The notes beneath the pieces are model-generated. The model did not search any database. It saw only the letters and a program-made list of their open reading frames with translations, and had not been told where the DNA came from. A stretch of 51,789 nucleotides of DNA from contig NZ_JAKGSG010000052.1 of NCBI RefSeq assembly GCF_021568775.1, positions 1 to 51,789 of the forward strand, in the 5' to 3' direction. Source of the DNA: Antribacter soli. GTDB taxonomy: Bacteria > Actinomycetota > Actinomycetes > Actinomycetales > Cellulomonadaceae. Both the position numbers and the translations under genes were made by a program. Shown piece by piece: positions 26,860 through 35,728 of the stretch. Position 1 is the stretch's first letter. The number at the start of each line of letters is the position of its first letter.

Positions 26860-27705
26860 TCAGCCGGGCGCTGCCGCCTGGCAGGTGGGACACCAGAAGA
26901 CCGGCCGCTCGAACGGCTTCTCGTTGGCCGTCCCGACGGCGATCGGCGTGCGGCACCGACGGCACGGCTTGCCGGCCCGGCCGTGCACGCTCACCTCGAC
27001 CGCCGACAGGCCGCGCGTGCGTCCGATCGCGACGCTGCGCTCCATCAGCCGCCGTGCAGTGAGAAGCAGCGCGTGGCGCTCTTCGTCCGTGAGCTCGCCG
27101 GCGGGCGTCCATGGCCACAGGCGGCGGGCGTACAGCGACTCGGCCATCCAGATGGTGCCCAGTCCAGCGACGGTCCGCTGGTCGAGGAGCGCGTCGCACA
27201 GCGGGCGCCCGGGGGCAGTTCCGAGGCGCTCTACGGCGCCGTCGATCCCTGGGCGCGCCTCCGCCGGGACCGGCGTACCGTCTGCGACGTCCAGCCCGGC
27301 CTCGACGAACTGCGGTCCGAGCACGTCCGGCCCCAGGCCCTCGAGCAGACGCGGCTCGTCGCGCGTGCGGACCAGGTCCAGCATGCCGAGGTACCAGCCG
27401 GTGCACGTCCAGTGCGCGGTGGCGAGTACCGCCCTGATGTTCGGGTTCCGTACCCCGGCCTCGCGCGTGCCGGTGCGGGCAACCCGCCAGAAACCCTCCA
27501 TGCGCAGGTGTGTGTGGATCGTGCGGCCGTCGTCGAGCCGGGTGAACAGGTGCTTGCCGTAGGAGGCGGTCTCGAGGGCGGTCGCGCCGACCAGGTTCAC
27601 CCCACCGACGGTCGGCCAGCGCAGCTCGGCCCGGACGAGCGGGCCGGTGGCGAGGGCGGCGGACAGGCGCTCGGCCGTCAGCCGCAGGGCGTCACCCTCG
27701 GGCAC
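26860..27705 (-). CDS. Fpg/Nei family DNA glycosylase (Nei2-type)
   Basis: The protein removes oxidised bases and nicks the abasic site. It starts MPEGD, giving the catalytic Pro2 and Glu3; Asp at position 5 and the overall length (281) fit the Nei/endonuclease VIII branch. LRMEGFWRV and LLDQRTVAGLGTIWMAESL are the H2TH-domain region. A four-cysteine zinc finger (CRRC...CPTC) closes the protein near residues 253-275. The gene ends three bases after the lhr stop region on the same strand. Lhr and Nei2 neighbours are also found in mycobacteria, which suggests a shared repair role. Confidence 0.92.
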   Translation of the reverse strand: MPEGDALRLTAERLSAALATGPLVRAELRWPTVGGVNLVGATALETASYGKHLFTRLDDGRTIHTHLRMEGFWRVARTGTREAGVRNPNIRAVLATAHWTCTGWYLGMLDLVRTRDEPRLLEGLGPDVLGPQFVEAGLDVADGTPVPAEARPGIDGAVERLGTAPGRPLCDALLDQRTVAGLGTIWMAESLYARRLWPWTPAGELTDEERHALLLTARRLMERSVAIGRTRGLSAVEVSVHGRAGKPCRRCRTPIAVGTANEKPFERPVFWCPTCQAAAPG

Positions 27706-27708
27706 GGC

Positions 27709-30700
27709 TCACCCCCGCAGCCGCAGACCGCGTGGCGTGACTCCGAAGCCGGCCGAGACGAGAGCGGCCGCCGTGGCCGGCGGGCCGGGGACGTCACGCG
27801 AACCGGCCCGCGACGTTGCCTCGAGCGCAGGCACGCCGTCGACCCGCTGAACGAGGACCTTGCCGAGCCGCCCGGTGCGTACTGCCTCGGCGAGCGCCGC
27901 GGCGGCCGTCGCGACGCGCGGCCACGGATGCCCGAACGACAGCACCGTGCGCCCGCCGCGCTCGACGTAGAGCACGAGGTCGCCGTCGACGAGCACCACG
28001 ACGGCCCCGGCCTTGCGCCCGGGCCTGTGCGTGCCGCCCTCGACGGCGGGGGCGGTGCCCGTCGGCGTGCCGCTCCCGGCGCTCCTCTCGGCCATGAGGG
28101 CGGAGCCGGCCGCGTCGTCGCTCACTGCGTCTGCCCAGGGGGCTGCAGGGGTCGCCTGCGCCGCACCCGCCGCGGCGACCGTCCCGGCCGGGAGGTGGGC
28201 TGGGGCGCTCGCGCCCGGGGTTCTCATGCCACCCGGGGTGCTCGTGCCGGGTGTGCTCGCGTCGCGGGCGCCCGTGCCTGACGTGCCGGTGCCCGGCGCG
28301 GCCGACGACGTCGTCGCAGGCCAGGCGAGGGCCGCCCCGAAGGGGTTGGCCGGGTCGAGGGCCGCGAGGACCACCGCGCCCCGCGTGGTGCTGCGGGGGC
28401 CAGGTGGACCGTCGCCGTCCGGGCCTGGCCCCGCCGAGGACGGGTCGGCCGCGAGCTCGAGTATCCGCGTGCGGTCCTGGGCGTCCACCCGGAGCCGGTC
28501 CACGGCGCCCGGCAGCGCGAACTGCGAGCCGCCGAGGTGCTCCACGAAGTAGCCGCGCCGGACTGCGCCTCGTTCCTCGAGCTCCGACAGCACCCGGTAC
28601 ACGTCGCGGAACCCGCCGGTGACGCCCTCGGCCGCCGCGGCCGCCCGGGTGAGCACGCCGTGCCGATCCAGCAGAACCTGCGTGAGAGCGTGCGCGCGCA
28701 GCGTCGGGTCCGTCTCGCGCGCCGGCAGCGCGGACCAGCGCCCGCCGCCGCCGGGCACTGTCACGCTGCGCAGGCCTCCGGCCACGCCGCGAGCGGTCGT
28801 GCCCGTCCCGGCCGGGCCGGTCCCCGCCCCCGCCATGCCGGTCGCGGCCCGACCTGCCACTACCCCTGCACCGCCGCCCGCGAGACCGAGCGCCGACGCC
28901 GGGCGCCCGGGTGACAGGGCGAACCGTGACCGCCGCACCGGCCGGGCGCGCCCGGGAGCCCGCGGCGCGCGGTGGGCGCCGCCTCCGACACCGAGGCGTT
29001 CGCGCAACGCGCCCAGCCCGTCGTTGGTGAGCCAGCCGGCCCACACCAGGTCCCACAGCGCCTCGAGCACCTCGCCGGGGGGCGCAGCGACCAGCTCCGC
29101 GATCCGCGGCAGGAAGAACCCACCGGAGCCGGTAAGGAGGTCGAGCACGGCACGGTGCAGGTCTGAGTCGAGCGGCCCGCCCTCCTCGACGGGCTCGAGC
29201 GCGGGCAGCGTGAGGGCGGCCGAGTCAGCGAGGTGCAGCGAGACCAGCCCGTCGCCCCCGCCCGAGCCGGGAAGCCGCGCGTGCCCGGACCACAGCACCT
29301 CGCCCGCGACAGTGAGCTCGTCGAGCACGGCGGGGGAGTAGTCCGCGATGCGCGCGGGCAGTACCAGGGTCTCCAGTGCGGAGGCCGGGACCGCCGCACC
29401 CGCGAGCTGCTCGACAACCTGCAGGAGTCCGTCGGTGCCGCGTAGCGGCGCGGACCCGCCGATACCCTGCCAGCGCGGCAGGAACACTCCGAGCGCCTCC
29501 GGCTCGACGGGCTCGACCTCGGCGCGCAGGGCCGCGAGCGATCGCCGCCGCAGCACGCGCAGGACGCCGGGGTCGCACCACTCGTCGCCGACCCCGCCGA
29601 GGGCGTCGGGTCGCAGCCGCCCGCGCACCAGCACGCCCGTCGCCTCCAGCCGGGCGAGCGCGGAGCCCGCGACGGCGACGCCGAGCCCGAACCGCCGAGC
29701 GACGTCCGATGCCGGGAACGGCCCGTGCGTGCGGGCGTGCCGACGCAGCAGGTCCCCGAGGGGGTCGGGCACCGGCTCGGTGAACGCCTCCGGGATGCCG
29801 GACGGGAGCGCAGCGCCCAGGGCGTCCCGCAGCCGGCCGGCGTCCTCGGCGACGGCCCACTGCTCGACCCCGGCGACCCTGACCCGGATCGCGCGCCGGG
29901 AACGCTCGAGACCAGCGAGCCATCCGGCCACCTCCGCGGACTCGGCGGACCGCGCCTCGAGCGCGGACACGGGGTGCGGGCCGGTGCGTCGCAGCAGGTC
30001 CCACAGGCCCTCCGCGTCTCGCGCCCGCCGGTCCGGAGCCAGCCCTTGCAGCTCGTCCTCGGTGCGCCGGACGGCGTCCGGGTCGAGCAGGTCCGCCAGA
30101 TCGGCCGCGCCCTGCTCGCCGAGCAGCTCGGCGAGCAACGCCGGGTCCAGCGACAGGGCGGCCGCGCGGCGCTCGGCCAGTGGCGCGTCGCCGTCGTACA
30201 GGAACTGTGCGGTGTACCCGAACAGGAGCGACTGCGCGAACGGCGACGGCGACGGGGTCGTCACCTCCACCACCCGCACGGTGCCCGACGCCACGTCCCG
30301 CATCAACCCGGACAGCGCGGCGACGTCGAAGTCGTCCTGCAGGCACTCGCGCGCCGCCTCCAGGACGATCGGGAAGTCCGGAAACTGCGACGCAACCTCC
30401 AGCAGCTGCGCCGACCGGTGCCGCTGCTGCCACAGCGGCTGCCGGCGGTCGGGCCGGCGTCGCGGCAGCAGCAGCGCGCGCGCCGCCGCCTCGCGGAAGC
30501 GGGCGGCGAACATGACCGACCCGCCCAGCTCGTCGCGCACCGCGCCCAGCACCTCGTCCGGGTCCAGGAGCAGGTCCTCGAGCGTCACGCTGCCCGACGA
30601 CGCCGACGTCGTCCCCGAACCGCCGTCCCACGTCTCGGGGGCTCCCCACCCTTCACCGGTGTCCGGCAGGCGCAGCACGATGCCGTCGTCGGCGTGCATC

Positions 30701-33072
30701 GCCGCCACGTCGACGCCGTACCGCTCGCGCAGCCGCGCGCCGATGACGAGCGCCCACGGAGCGTGGACGCGCGCGCCGAGCGGCGAGTGGATCACCACGC
30801 GCCAGTCGCCCAGCTCGTCCCGGAACCGTTCCACGACCACGGTGCGGTCGTCCGGTACGCGGCCCGTCGCCGCGCGCTGCTCGGTCAGATAGGCCGCCAG
30901 GTTCTCTGTCGCGAACGTGTCGAGGCCTTCGGCCCGGAGGCGCTCGCGGCCGTCGGCCGGGTCCGCGGCCAGAACAGCATCTGTCTCGCGTACGAACGCT
31001 CCGACGGCACGGCCCAGCTCCGCGGGACGGCCCGGCGAGTCTCCCTTCCAGAAGGGCAGGCGACCCGGCAGGCCGGGCGCAGGGGAGACGAGCACCCGGT
31101 CCGGCGTGATGTCCTCGATGCGCCACGTGCTCGACCCGAGGGTGAACGTGTCGCCCACGCGGGACTCGTAGACCATCTCCTCGTCGAGCTCGCCGACCCG
31201 GCGACCGCCTCGGGTCCGCCCGGCCGGGGCGTCGCCCAGGGTGACGTCGCCCGCGGAGGCTCCGCCGTCGGAGACCGGCTGCTCTGCCGCGAGGAAGACG
31301 CCGTACAGGCCACGGTCCGGGATGGTGCCGCCGCTCGTCGCGGCCAGGCGCAGCGCGCCCGGACGGCCGCTCAACAGGCCGGTGATGCGGTCCCAGACGA
31401 TCCGTGCCCGGAGCTCGCCGAAGTCCTCGCTGGGATACCGGCCGGCGAGCATGTCCAGCACCGCCCGCCACGTCGCGTCCCCCAGGCCGCCGAACGGCGC
31501 CGCGCGACGGACCAGGGCCAGGAGGTCGGCCTCGTCCCACTCGTCGACCGCGAGCGAAGCGACGATCTGCTGCGCCAGCACGTCCAGCGGGTTCGCCGGA
31601 ACGTGCAGGTGCTCGATCTCGCCCTGGCGCATGCGCCGGGCGATAACGGTCGCGGGCACGAGGTCGCCCCGGAACATCGGGAACACGATGCCCTTCGACA
31701 CCGCCCCCACCTGGTGCCCGGCGCGTCCGATGCGCTGCAGCCCGCTCGCGACCGACGGCGGGGCGCCCACCTGCACCACCAGGTCCACCGCGCCCATGTC
31801 GATGCCGAGCTCGAGCGACGACGTCGCGACGACCGCGGGCAGCCGACCCTCCTTGAGCTCGCTCTCCGTGCGGGTGCGCTCCGCGCGGCTCATCGAGCCG
31901 TGGTGGGCGCGGGCCAGGACGGTGGCAGATTCCGGCTGTGTGGACACCGCCTCCGGCATGCCGCGGCCCGGTCGCGCGGGCGGGCCCGCCACGCCGGCGG
32001 CCGTGCCGGACTGGCCCGGTAGGAGGGCCGACCAGGTGGCTCCCGGCTCCGCTACCTCGACGCCCTCGCGCTGCGCCCACACCTCGTTCATGCGGGCCGT
32101 GAGCCGCTCTGCACCGCGGCGCGAGTTCGTGAACACCAGCGTGGAGGTGTGCTCGGCCACCAGGTCGACGACGCGCTCCTCGACGTGCGGCCACACCGAC
32201 GCGCGCCGCGGTGCGCCGGTGGCCGCACCCGACAGGTCTGGACCGGGCAGGCCGTCGCCTCCGGGTCCGTCCGGGCCGCGGCCCGGCTCCGGCGTCGCGG
32301 CGTCGAGGTCCGCGAGGTCCGGGACCGGGACCACCACATCGATCGCCCACCGCTTCGTCGCCGGCGGCTGGACCACCGTCACCGGCCGCCCTCCCTCGGC
32401 GGGCGGCCGGTGGCCGCCGAGGAACGTCGCGACCGCCTCGACCGGCCGCACCGTCGCGGACAGGCCGATGCGCTGTGCGGGGCGGTCCAGCAGCGCGTCG
32501 AGCCGCTCCAGGCTCACCGCGAGGTGAGCCCCGCGCTTGGTCCCGACGACCGCGTGGATCTCGTCCACGATCACCGTCTCGACGCCCGCGAGGCCCGCGC
32601 GTGCGGCTGACGTCAGCACGAGGAACAGCGACTCCGGGGTGGTGATCAGCACGTCGGACGGGCGCGTGGCGAACGCACGGCGCTCGCTCGCGGGCGTGTC
32701 GCCCGTGCGCATCCCCACCGTGACGTCCTGCACCTCGACCCCCTCGCGCGCGGCTGCCTGGCGGATGCCCGCCAGCGGCGACCGGAGGTTGCGCTCCACG
32801 TCCGCGGCCAGGGCCTTGAGGGGCGAGACGTACAGGACCCGGCACCGCCGCTCGCGCGACGGCGCAGGCTCGGTCGTGAGCCGGTCGATCGCCCAGAGGA
32901 ACGCCGCCAGCGTCTTGCCCGAACCCGTGGGGGCCACGACCAGGGCATGATCGCCGCGCGCGATCGCGTCCCACGCGCCGGACTGGGCGGCGGTGGGCTC
33001 GGCGAATGCGCCGGAGAACCACGCACGGGTGGCAGGGCCGAAACGCGCGAGCGGGTCGATGGACTCGGGCAT
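27709..33072 (-). CDS. lhr: Large ATP-dependent helicase Lhr
   Basis: Lhr is a superfamily 2 DNA translocase/helicase acting in DNA repair. The 1787-residue protein has Walker A VVAPTGSGKTLAAF near residue 45 and the DEIH box at 170-173 (IVDEIHAVVGTKRGAHL). LVFTNSRRGAERL begins the second RecA domain, and GRAGHQVG is motif VI. A long winged-helix and Lhr-core region follows. It is longer than typical Lhr (about 1500). One cause is a Gly/Thr/Ala/Pro-rich segment encoded near 28030-28450; another is a Gly/Ala-rich patch near 28740-28990. The ATG at 33072 begins MPESIDPLARFGPATRAWF and has AAGAAT six bases before it. nei2 follows immediately downstream. Confidence 0.95.
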   Translation of the reverse strand: MPESIDPLARFGPATRAWFSGAFAEPTAAQSGAWDAIARGDHALVVAPTGSGKTLAAFLWAIDRLTTEPAPSRERRCRVLYVSPLKALAADVERNLRSPLAGIRQAAAREGVEVQDVTVGMRTGDTPASERRAFATRPSDVLITTPESLFLVLTSAARAGLAGVETVIVDEIHAVVGTKRGAHLAVSLERLDALLDRPAQRIGLSATVRPVEAVATFLGGHRPPAEGGRPVTVVQPPATKRWAIDVVVPVPDLADLDAATPEPGRGPDGPGGDGLPGPDLSGAATGAPRRASVWPHVEERVVDLVAEHTSTLVFTNSRRGAERLTARMNEVWAQREGVEVAEPGATWSALLPGQSGTAAGVAGPPARPGRGMPEAVSTQPESATVLARAHHGSMSRAERTRTESELKEGRLPAVVATSSLELGIDMGAVDLVVQVGAPPSVASGLQRIGRAGHQVGAVSKGIVFPMFRGDLVPATVIARRMRQGEIEHLHVPANPLDVLAQQIVASLAVDEWDEADLLALVRRAAPFGGLGDATWRAVLDMLAGRYPSEDFGELRARIVWDRITGLLSGRPGALRLAATSGGTIPDRGLYGVFLAAEQPVSDGGASAGDVTLGDAPAGRTRGGRRVGELDEEMVYESRVGDTFTLGSSTWRIEDITPDRVLVSPAPGLPGRLPFWKGDSPGRPAELGRAVGAFVRETDAVLAADPADGRERLRAEGLDTFATENLAAYLTEQRAATGRVPDDRTVVVERFRDELGDWRVVIHSPLGARVHAPWALVIGARLRERYGVDVAAMHADDGIVLRLPDTGEGWGAPETWDGGSGTTSASSGSVTLEDLLLDPDEVLGAVRDELGGSVMFAARFREAAARALLLPRRRPDRRQPLWQQRHRSAQLLEVASQFPDFPIVLEAARECLQDDFDVAALSGLMRDVASGTVRVVEVTTPSPSPFAQSLLFGYTAQFLYDGDAPLAERRAAALSLDPALLAELLGEQGAADLADLLDPDAVRRTEDELQGLAPDRRARDAEGLWDLLRRTGPHPVSALEARSAESAEVAGWLAGLERSRRAIRVRVAGVEQWAVAEDAGRLRDALGAALPSGIPEAFTEPVPDPLGDLLRRHARTHGPFPASDVARRFGLGVAVAGSALARLEATGVLVRGRLRPDALGGVGDEWCDPGVLRVLRRRSLAALRAEVEPVEPEALGVFLPRWQGIGGSAPLRGTDGLLQVVEQLAGAAVPASALETLVLPARIADYSPAVLDELTVAGEVLWSGHARLPGSGGGDGLVSLHLADSAALTLPALEPVEEGGPLDSDLHRAVLDLLTGSGGFFLPRIAELVAAPPGEVLEALWDLVWAGWLTNDGLGALRERLGVGGGAHRAPRAPGRARPVRRSRFALSPGRPASALGLAGGGAGVVAGRAATGMAGAGTGPAGTGTTARGVAGGLRSVTVPGGGGRWSALPARETDPTLRAHALTQVLLDRHGVLTRAAAAAEGVTGGFRDVYRVLSELEERGAVRRGYFVEHLGGSQFALPGAVDRLRVDAQDRTRILELAADPSSAGPGPDGDGPPGPRSTTRGAVVLAALDPANPFGAALAWPATTSSAAPGTGTSGTGARDASTPGTSTPGGMRTPGASAPAHLPAGTVAAAGAAQATPAAPWADAVSDDAAGSALMAERSAGSGTPTGTAPAVEGGTHRPGRKAGAVVVLVDGDLVLYVERGGRTVLSFGHPWPRVATAAAALAEAVRTGRLGKVLVQRVDGVPALEATSRAGSRDVPGPPATAAALVSAGFGVTPRGLRLRG

Positions 33073-33102
33073 GACCCCATTCTTGCCGGGACCACTGACA
33101 CA

Positions 33103-33108
33103 TAGGCT
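33103..33108 (+). promoter_or_regulatory. -10 box of leaderless DUF3046 gene
   Basis: TAGGCT, six bases before the GTG at 33115. Confidence 0.65.
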
Positions 33109-33114
33109 GGGCGA

Positions 33115-33348
33115 GTGCGAAATCGCGAGTTCTGGCAGCTGGTCGACGAGGTCTTCGGGCCTGCATACGGGCGCACGCTCATCCGCGAGCAGGTGCTGCC
33201 ACGGCTCGATGACCGGACCCCCGCGCAGGCGCTCGAGGCCGGCGTGGACCCGCGTGACGTCTGGCACGCGCTGTGCGACGCCCTCGACGTGCCGGACACG
33301 CAGCGGTGGGGCGCGGACAAGCACCGGCAGGCGCCGCCCCGTCGGTGA
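33115..33348 (+). CDS. DUF3046 protein
   Basis: The 77-residue protein matches DUF3046: FWQLVDEVFGPAYGRTLIREQVLPRLDDRTPAQALEAGVDPRDVWHALCDALDVP. The family is restricted to actinobacteria and commonly sits just before recA; its role is unknown. TAGGCT (33103-33108) lies six bases before the GTG, so the mRNA is probably leaderless. It is divergent from lhr with only 42 bases between starts. Confidence 0.9.
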   Translation: MRNREFWQLVDEVFGPAYGRTLIREQVLPRLDDRTPAQALEAGVDPRDVWHALCDALDVPDTQRWGADKHRQAPPRR

Positions 33349-33420
33349 GCTCCGAGTCGCTCGGGAGCTGGCGCCGGGTTGTCGGCAGTGGAATGCGCGC
33401 GACACACCGTGTGACGGGCT

Positions 33421-33448
33421 TGCATCGAACACCCGTTCGCCTAGACTT
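33421..33448 (+). promoter_or_regulatory. recA promoter with LexA (SOS) box
   Basis: CGAACACCCGTTCG (33427-33440) is a perfect actinobacterial/Gram-positive-type LexA site, CGAAC-N4-GTTCG. It lies exactly between TTGCAT (33421-33426) and TAGACT (33443-33448), a plausible -35/-10 pair. LexA bound here would block RNA polymerase. The implied leader is about 150 bases, ending at an AAAGG site before recA. Confidence 0.9.
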
Positions 33449-33601
33449 TGACCACAGGCGCGGATTTCGGAACGTCGTCGACAGGCGGCGGCCGGAGCAG
33501 GCATCCGTGTCAGTGGCTCCGCGTACGGTCGTCCACGAAGGCACCACGGAGCCATCCATCCCGGCGCGCACATCGCGCCCCAGAACACAAAGGTGACGCA
33601 C

Positions 33602-34786
33602 ATGCCCGCACCGGCAGACCGCGAGAAGGCGCTCGAGGCAGCCCTCGCCCAGATCGACCGCAACTTCGGCAAGGGCTCGGTCATGCGCCTCGGCGACGAG
33701 ACGCGCGCGCCCGTCGAGGTGATCCCGACCGGCTCCATCGCGCTCGACATCGCGCTCGGCATCGGCGGGCTGCCGCGCGGCCGCGTCGTCGAGATCTACG
33801 GCCCCGAGTCCTCCGGAAAGACCACGGTGGCGCTGCACGCCGTGGCCAGCGCCCAGCGGGCAGGCGGGATCGCGGCGTTCATCGACGCCGAGCACGCGCT
33901 CGACCCGGACTACGCCAAGAAGCTGGGCGTCGACACGGACGCCCTTCTGGTCTCGCAGCCGGACACCGGCGAGCAGGCGCTCGAGATCACGGACATGCTG
34001 ATCCGCTCGGGCGCGCTGGACATCATCGTCATCGACTCGGTCGCGGCCCTCGTGCCCAAGGCCGAGATCGAGGGCGAGATGGGTGACAGCCACGTGGGTC
34101 TGCAGGCCCGCCTCATGTCGCAGGCGCTGCGCAAGCTCACGGGCGCGCTCAACTCCACCGGCACCACCGCGATCTTCATCAACCAGCTGCGCGAGAAGAT
34201 CGGCGTGTTCTTCGGCTCCCCCGAGACCACCACCGGTGGCAAGGCCCTGAAGTTCTACGCGTCGGTCCGCATGGACATCCGCCGCATCGAGACCCTCAAG
34301 GAGGGCACGGAGGCGGTGGGCAACCGTACCCGCGTCAAGGTCGTCAAGAACAAGATGGCTCCGCCGTTCAAGCAGGCGGAGTTCGACATCCTGTACGGCG
34401 TGGGCATCTCCCGCGAGGGCGGCCTCATCGACATGGGCGTGGAGCACGGGTTCGTCCGCAAGTCCGGCTCGTGGTTCACGTACGACGGCGACCAGCTCGG
34501 CCAGGGCAAGGAGAATGCCCGCTCGTTCCTGCGGGACAACCCCGACCTCGCGGCGGAGCTCGAGAAGCGGATCAAGGAGAAGCTCGGGGTCGGCGCGCGC
34601 GTCGACGCTCCGGCGGAACAGGCGCCGGCCGTCCCGGTGCCGGGAGACCCGGTCGCTGCGCCGGGTTCCGGCACCGTTGCCGCGACCTCGTCGTCCGCCA
34701 AGACCACCGCCACGGCCAAGGCCACCACCGCGACGAGGTCGCGGGCCAAGGCGGCACCCGCCAAGACCGAGGCAGCACCGTTCTGA
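33602..34786 (+). CDS. recA: Recombinase RecA
   Basis: RecA forms the ATP-dependent filament for homologous recombination and triggers LexA self-cleavage. The 394-residue protein has Walker [10 protein letters not shown] near residue 68 and [18 protein letters not shown]. Walker [16 protein letters not shown] and the [34 protein letters not shown] core follow. The C-terminal 60 residues are an Ala/Pro/Thr/Lys tail. The ATG at 33602 is preferred to the GTG at 33593, because AAAGG (33588-33592) would abut the latter. recX follows after a hairpin. Confidence 0.98.
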   Translation: MPAPADREKALEAALAQIDRNFGKGSVMRLGDETRAPVEVIPTGSIALDIALGIGGLPRGRVVEIYGPESSGKTTVALHAVASAQRAGGIAAFIDAEHALDPDYAKKLGVDTDALLVSQPDTGEQALEITDMLIRSGALDIIVIDSVAALVPKAEIEGEMGDSHVGLQARLMSQALRKLTGALNSTGTTAIFINQLREKIGVFFGSPETTTGGKALKFYASVRMDIRRIETLKEGTEAVGNRTRVKVVKNKMAPPFKQAEFDILYGVGISREGGLIDMGVEHGFVRKSGSWFTYDGDQLGQGKENARSFLRDNPDLAAELEKRIKEKLGVGARVDAPAEQAPAVPVPGDPVAAPGSGTVAATSSSAKTTATAKATTATRSRAKAAPAKTEAAPF

Positions 34787-34805
34787 CCTTGCAGTACGGT
34801 GGGCG

Positions 34806-34847
34806 CGCGAGCCGTCGCGGCGTGGGGAAGCGTCGCGGCGGCTCGCG
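34806..34847. terminator. recA-recX intergenic hairpin
   Basis: Arms 34806-34819 and 34834-34847 pair over 14 bases with one T-G wobble and a 14-base loop. A similar partial terminator in other bacteria lowers RecX relative to RecA. That role here is inferred. Confidence 0.75.
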
Positions 34848-34883
34848 ACGTACGGGGCGCGAGCCGCGCCGGACGGAGGTGTT

Positions 34884-35576
34884 GTGACGGTGACCGAGCA
34901 CGCCTGGCCGGAGCCCGGCACAGGGCCGGCCGGCCATGATTCGGCTCGCACGGAGGGCTCGGATCAGCCTCGCGAACGCGCGCGCCGGGGCGGCCGCAAC
35001 GCTCGTGGGCCCCAGGGCCCGCGCGAGCCGCGCCGGACCGTCGCCGAGCTCCTGGAGTCCGGCGAGCTGACGCTCGACGACGCGAAGGAACGGGCCCGAG
35101 AGACGGTGCTGCGCATCCTCACGGCGTCACAGAAGTCGCGCCGGGAGCTCGAGCAGGCGCTCGGCCGCAAGGGCTATCCGGAGCACGTCGTGGCCTCGGT
35201 CCTGGACCGGTTCGACGAGGTCGGCCTCGTCGACGACGCCACGTACGCCGAGACGATCGTCCGCACGCGGCACGCCGAGCGCGGGCTCGCGCGGCGGGCG
35301 ATCGCCACGGAGCTGCGGCGTCGAGGGATCGACGACGACACCGCGGCCGGTGCCCTCGACCAGCTCGACGAGGACGACGAACGCGACACTGCCGCCCGCC
35401 TCGCGACGCGGCTCATCGCCCGCACGCGCGGGCTCGACCGCGACGTCCGCGTGCGCCGGGCGGTCGGCGCGCTCGCCCGCAAGGGCTACGCGCCGGGCCT
35501 GGCGTTCGGGCTGGTCCGCGACGCCCTCATGACCGAGGGCGAGGACACGGACGACCTGGACGTCGGCATCGAGTGA
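34884..35576 (+). CDS. recX: Regulatory protein RecX
   Basis: RecX binds and inhibits RecA filaments. The 230-residue protein has a basic, Arg/Gly/Pro-rich N-terminal 50 residues. Three RecX-type helical repeats then follow: AKERARETVLRILTASQKSRRELEQALGRKGYPEHVVASVLDRFDEVGLVDDATYAE, then RGLARRAIATELRRRGI, then a third ending GYAPGLAFGLVRDAL. The GTG at 34884 follows GGAGG at 34875-34879; upstream open frame overlaps recA and is rejected. Confidence 0.93.
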   Translation: MTVTEHAWPEPGTGPAGHDSARTEGSDQPRERARRGGRNARGPQGPREPRRTVAELLESGELTLDDAKERARETVLRILTASQKSRRELEQALGRKGYPEHVVASVLDRFDEVGLVDDATYAETIVRTRHAERGLARRAIATELRRRGIDDDTAAGALDQLDEDDERDTAARLATRLIARTRGLDRDVRVRRAVGALARKGYAPGLAFGLVRDALMTEGEDTDDLDVGIE

Positions 35577-35650
35577 TCCCGGCCGACCCAGGAGGCACAC
35601 CGCCCCATGCCGGGGATCGCGAGGGCGTCTCCAGCCACCCCGAGCGGCCA

Positions 35651-35713
35651 CCGCGAGAGACACGAGGGGTGTCCGTCCCGGTCCGGGACGGACACCCCTC
35701 GTGTGTCTCGCGG
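35651..35713. terminator. Very long bidirectional terminator between recX and gluD
   Basis: The 31-base arms (35651-35681 and 35683-35713) match at 30 positions around a single T. It separates the convergent recX and gluD genes and ends 15 bases before the gluD stop codon. This is the strongest hairpin in the window. Confidence 0.9.
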
Positions 35714-35728
35714 TCAGCCAGGCTCCGC

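Noticed and set aside
33593-33601. GTG at 33593 as recA start
   Set aside because: The AAAGG ribosome site abuts this codon, whereas it is correctly spaced for the ATG at 33602, which begins the usual [12 protein letters not shown].
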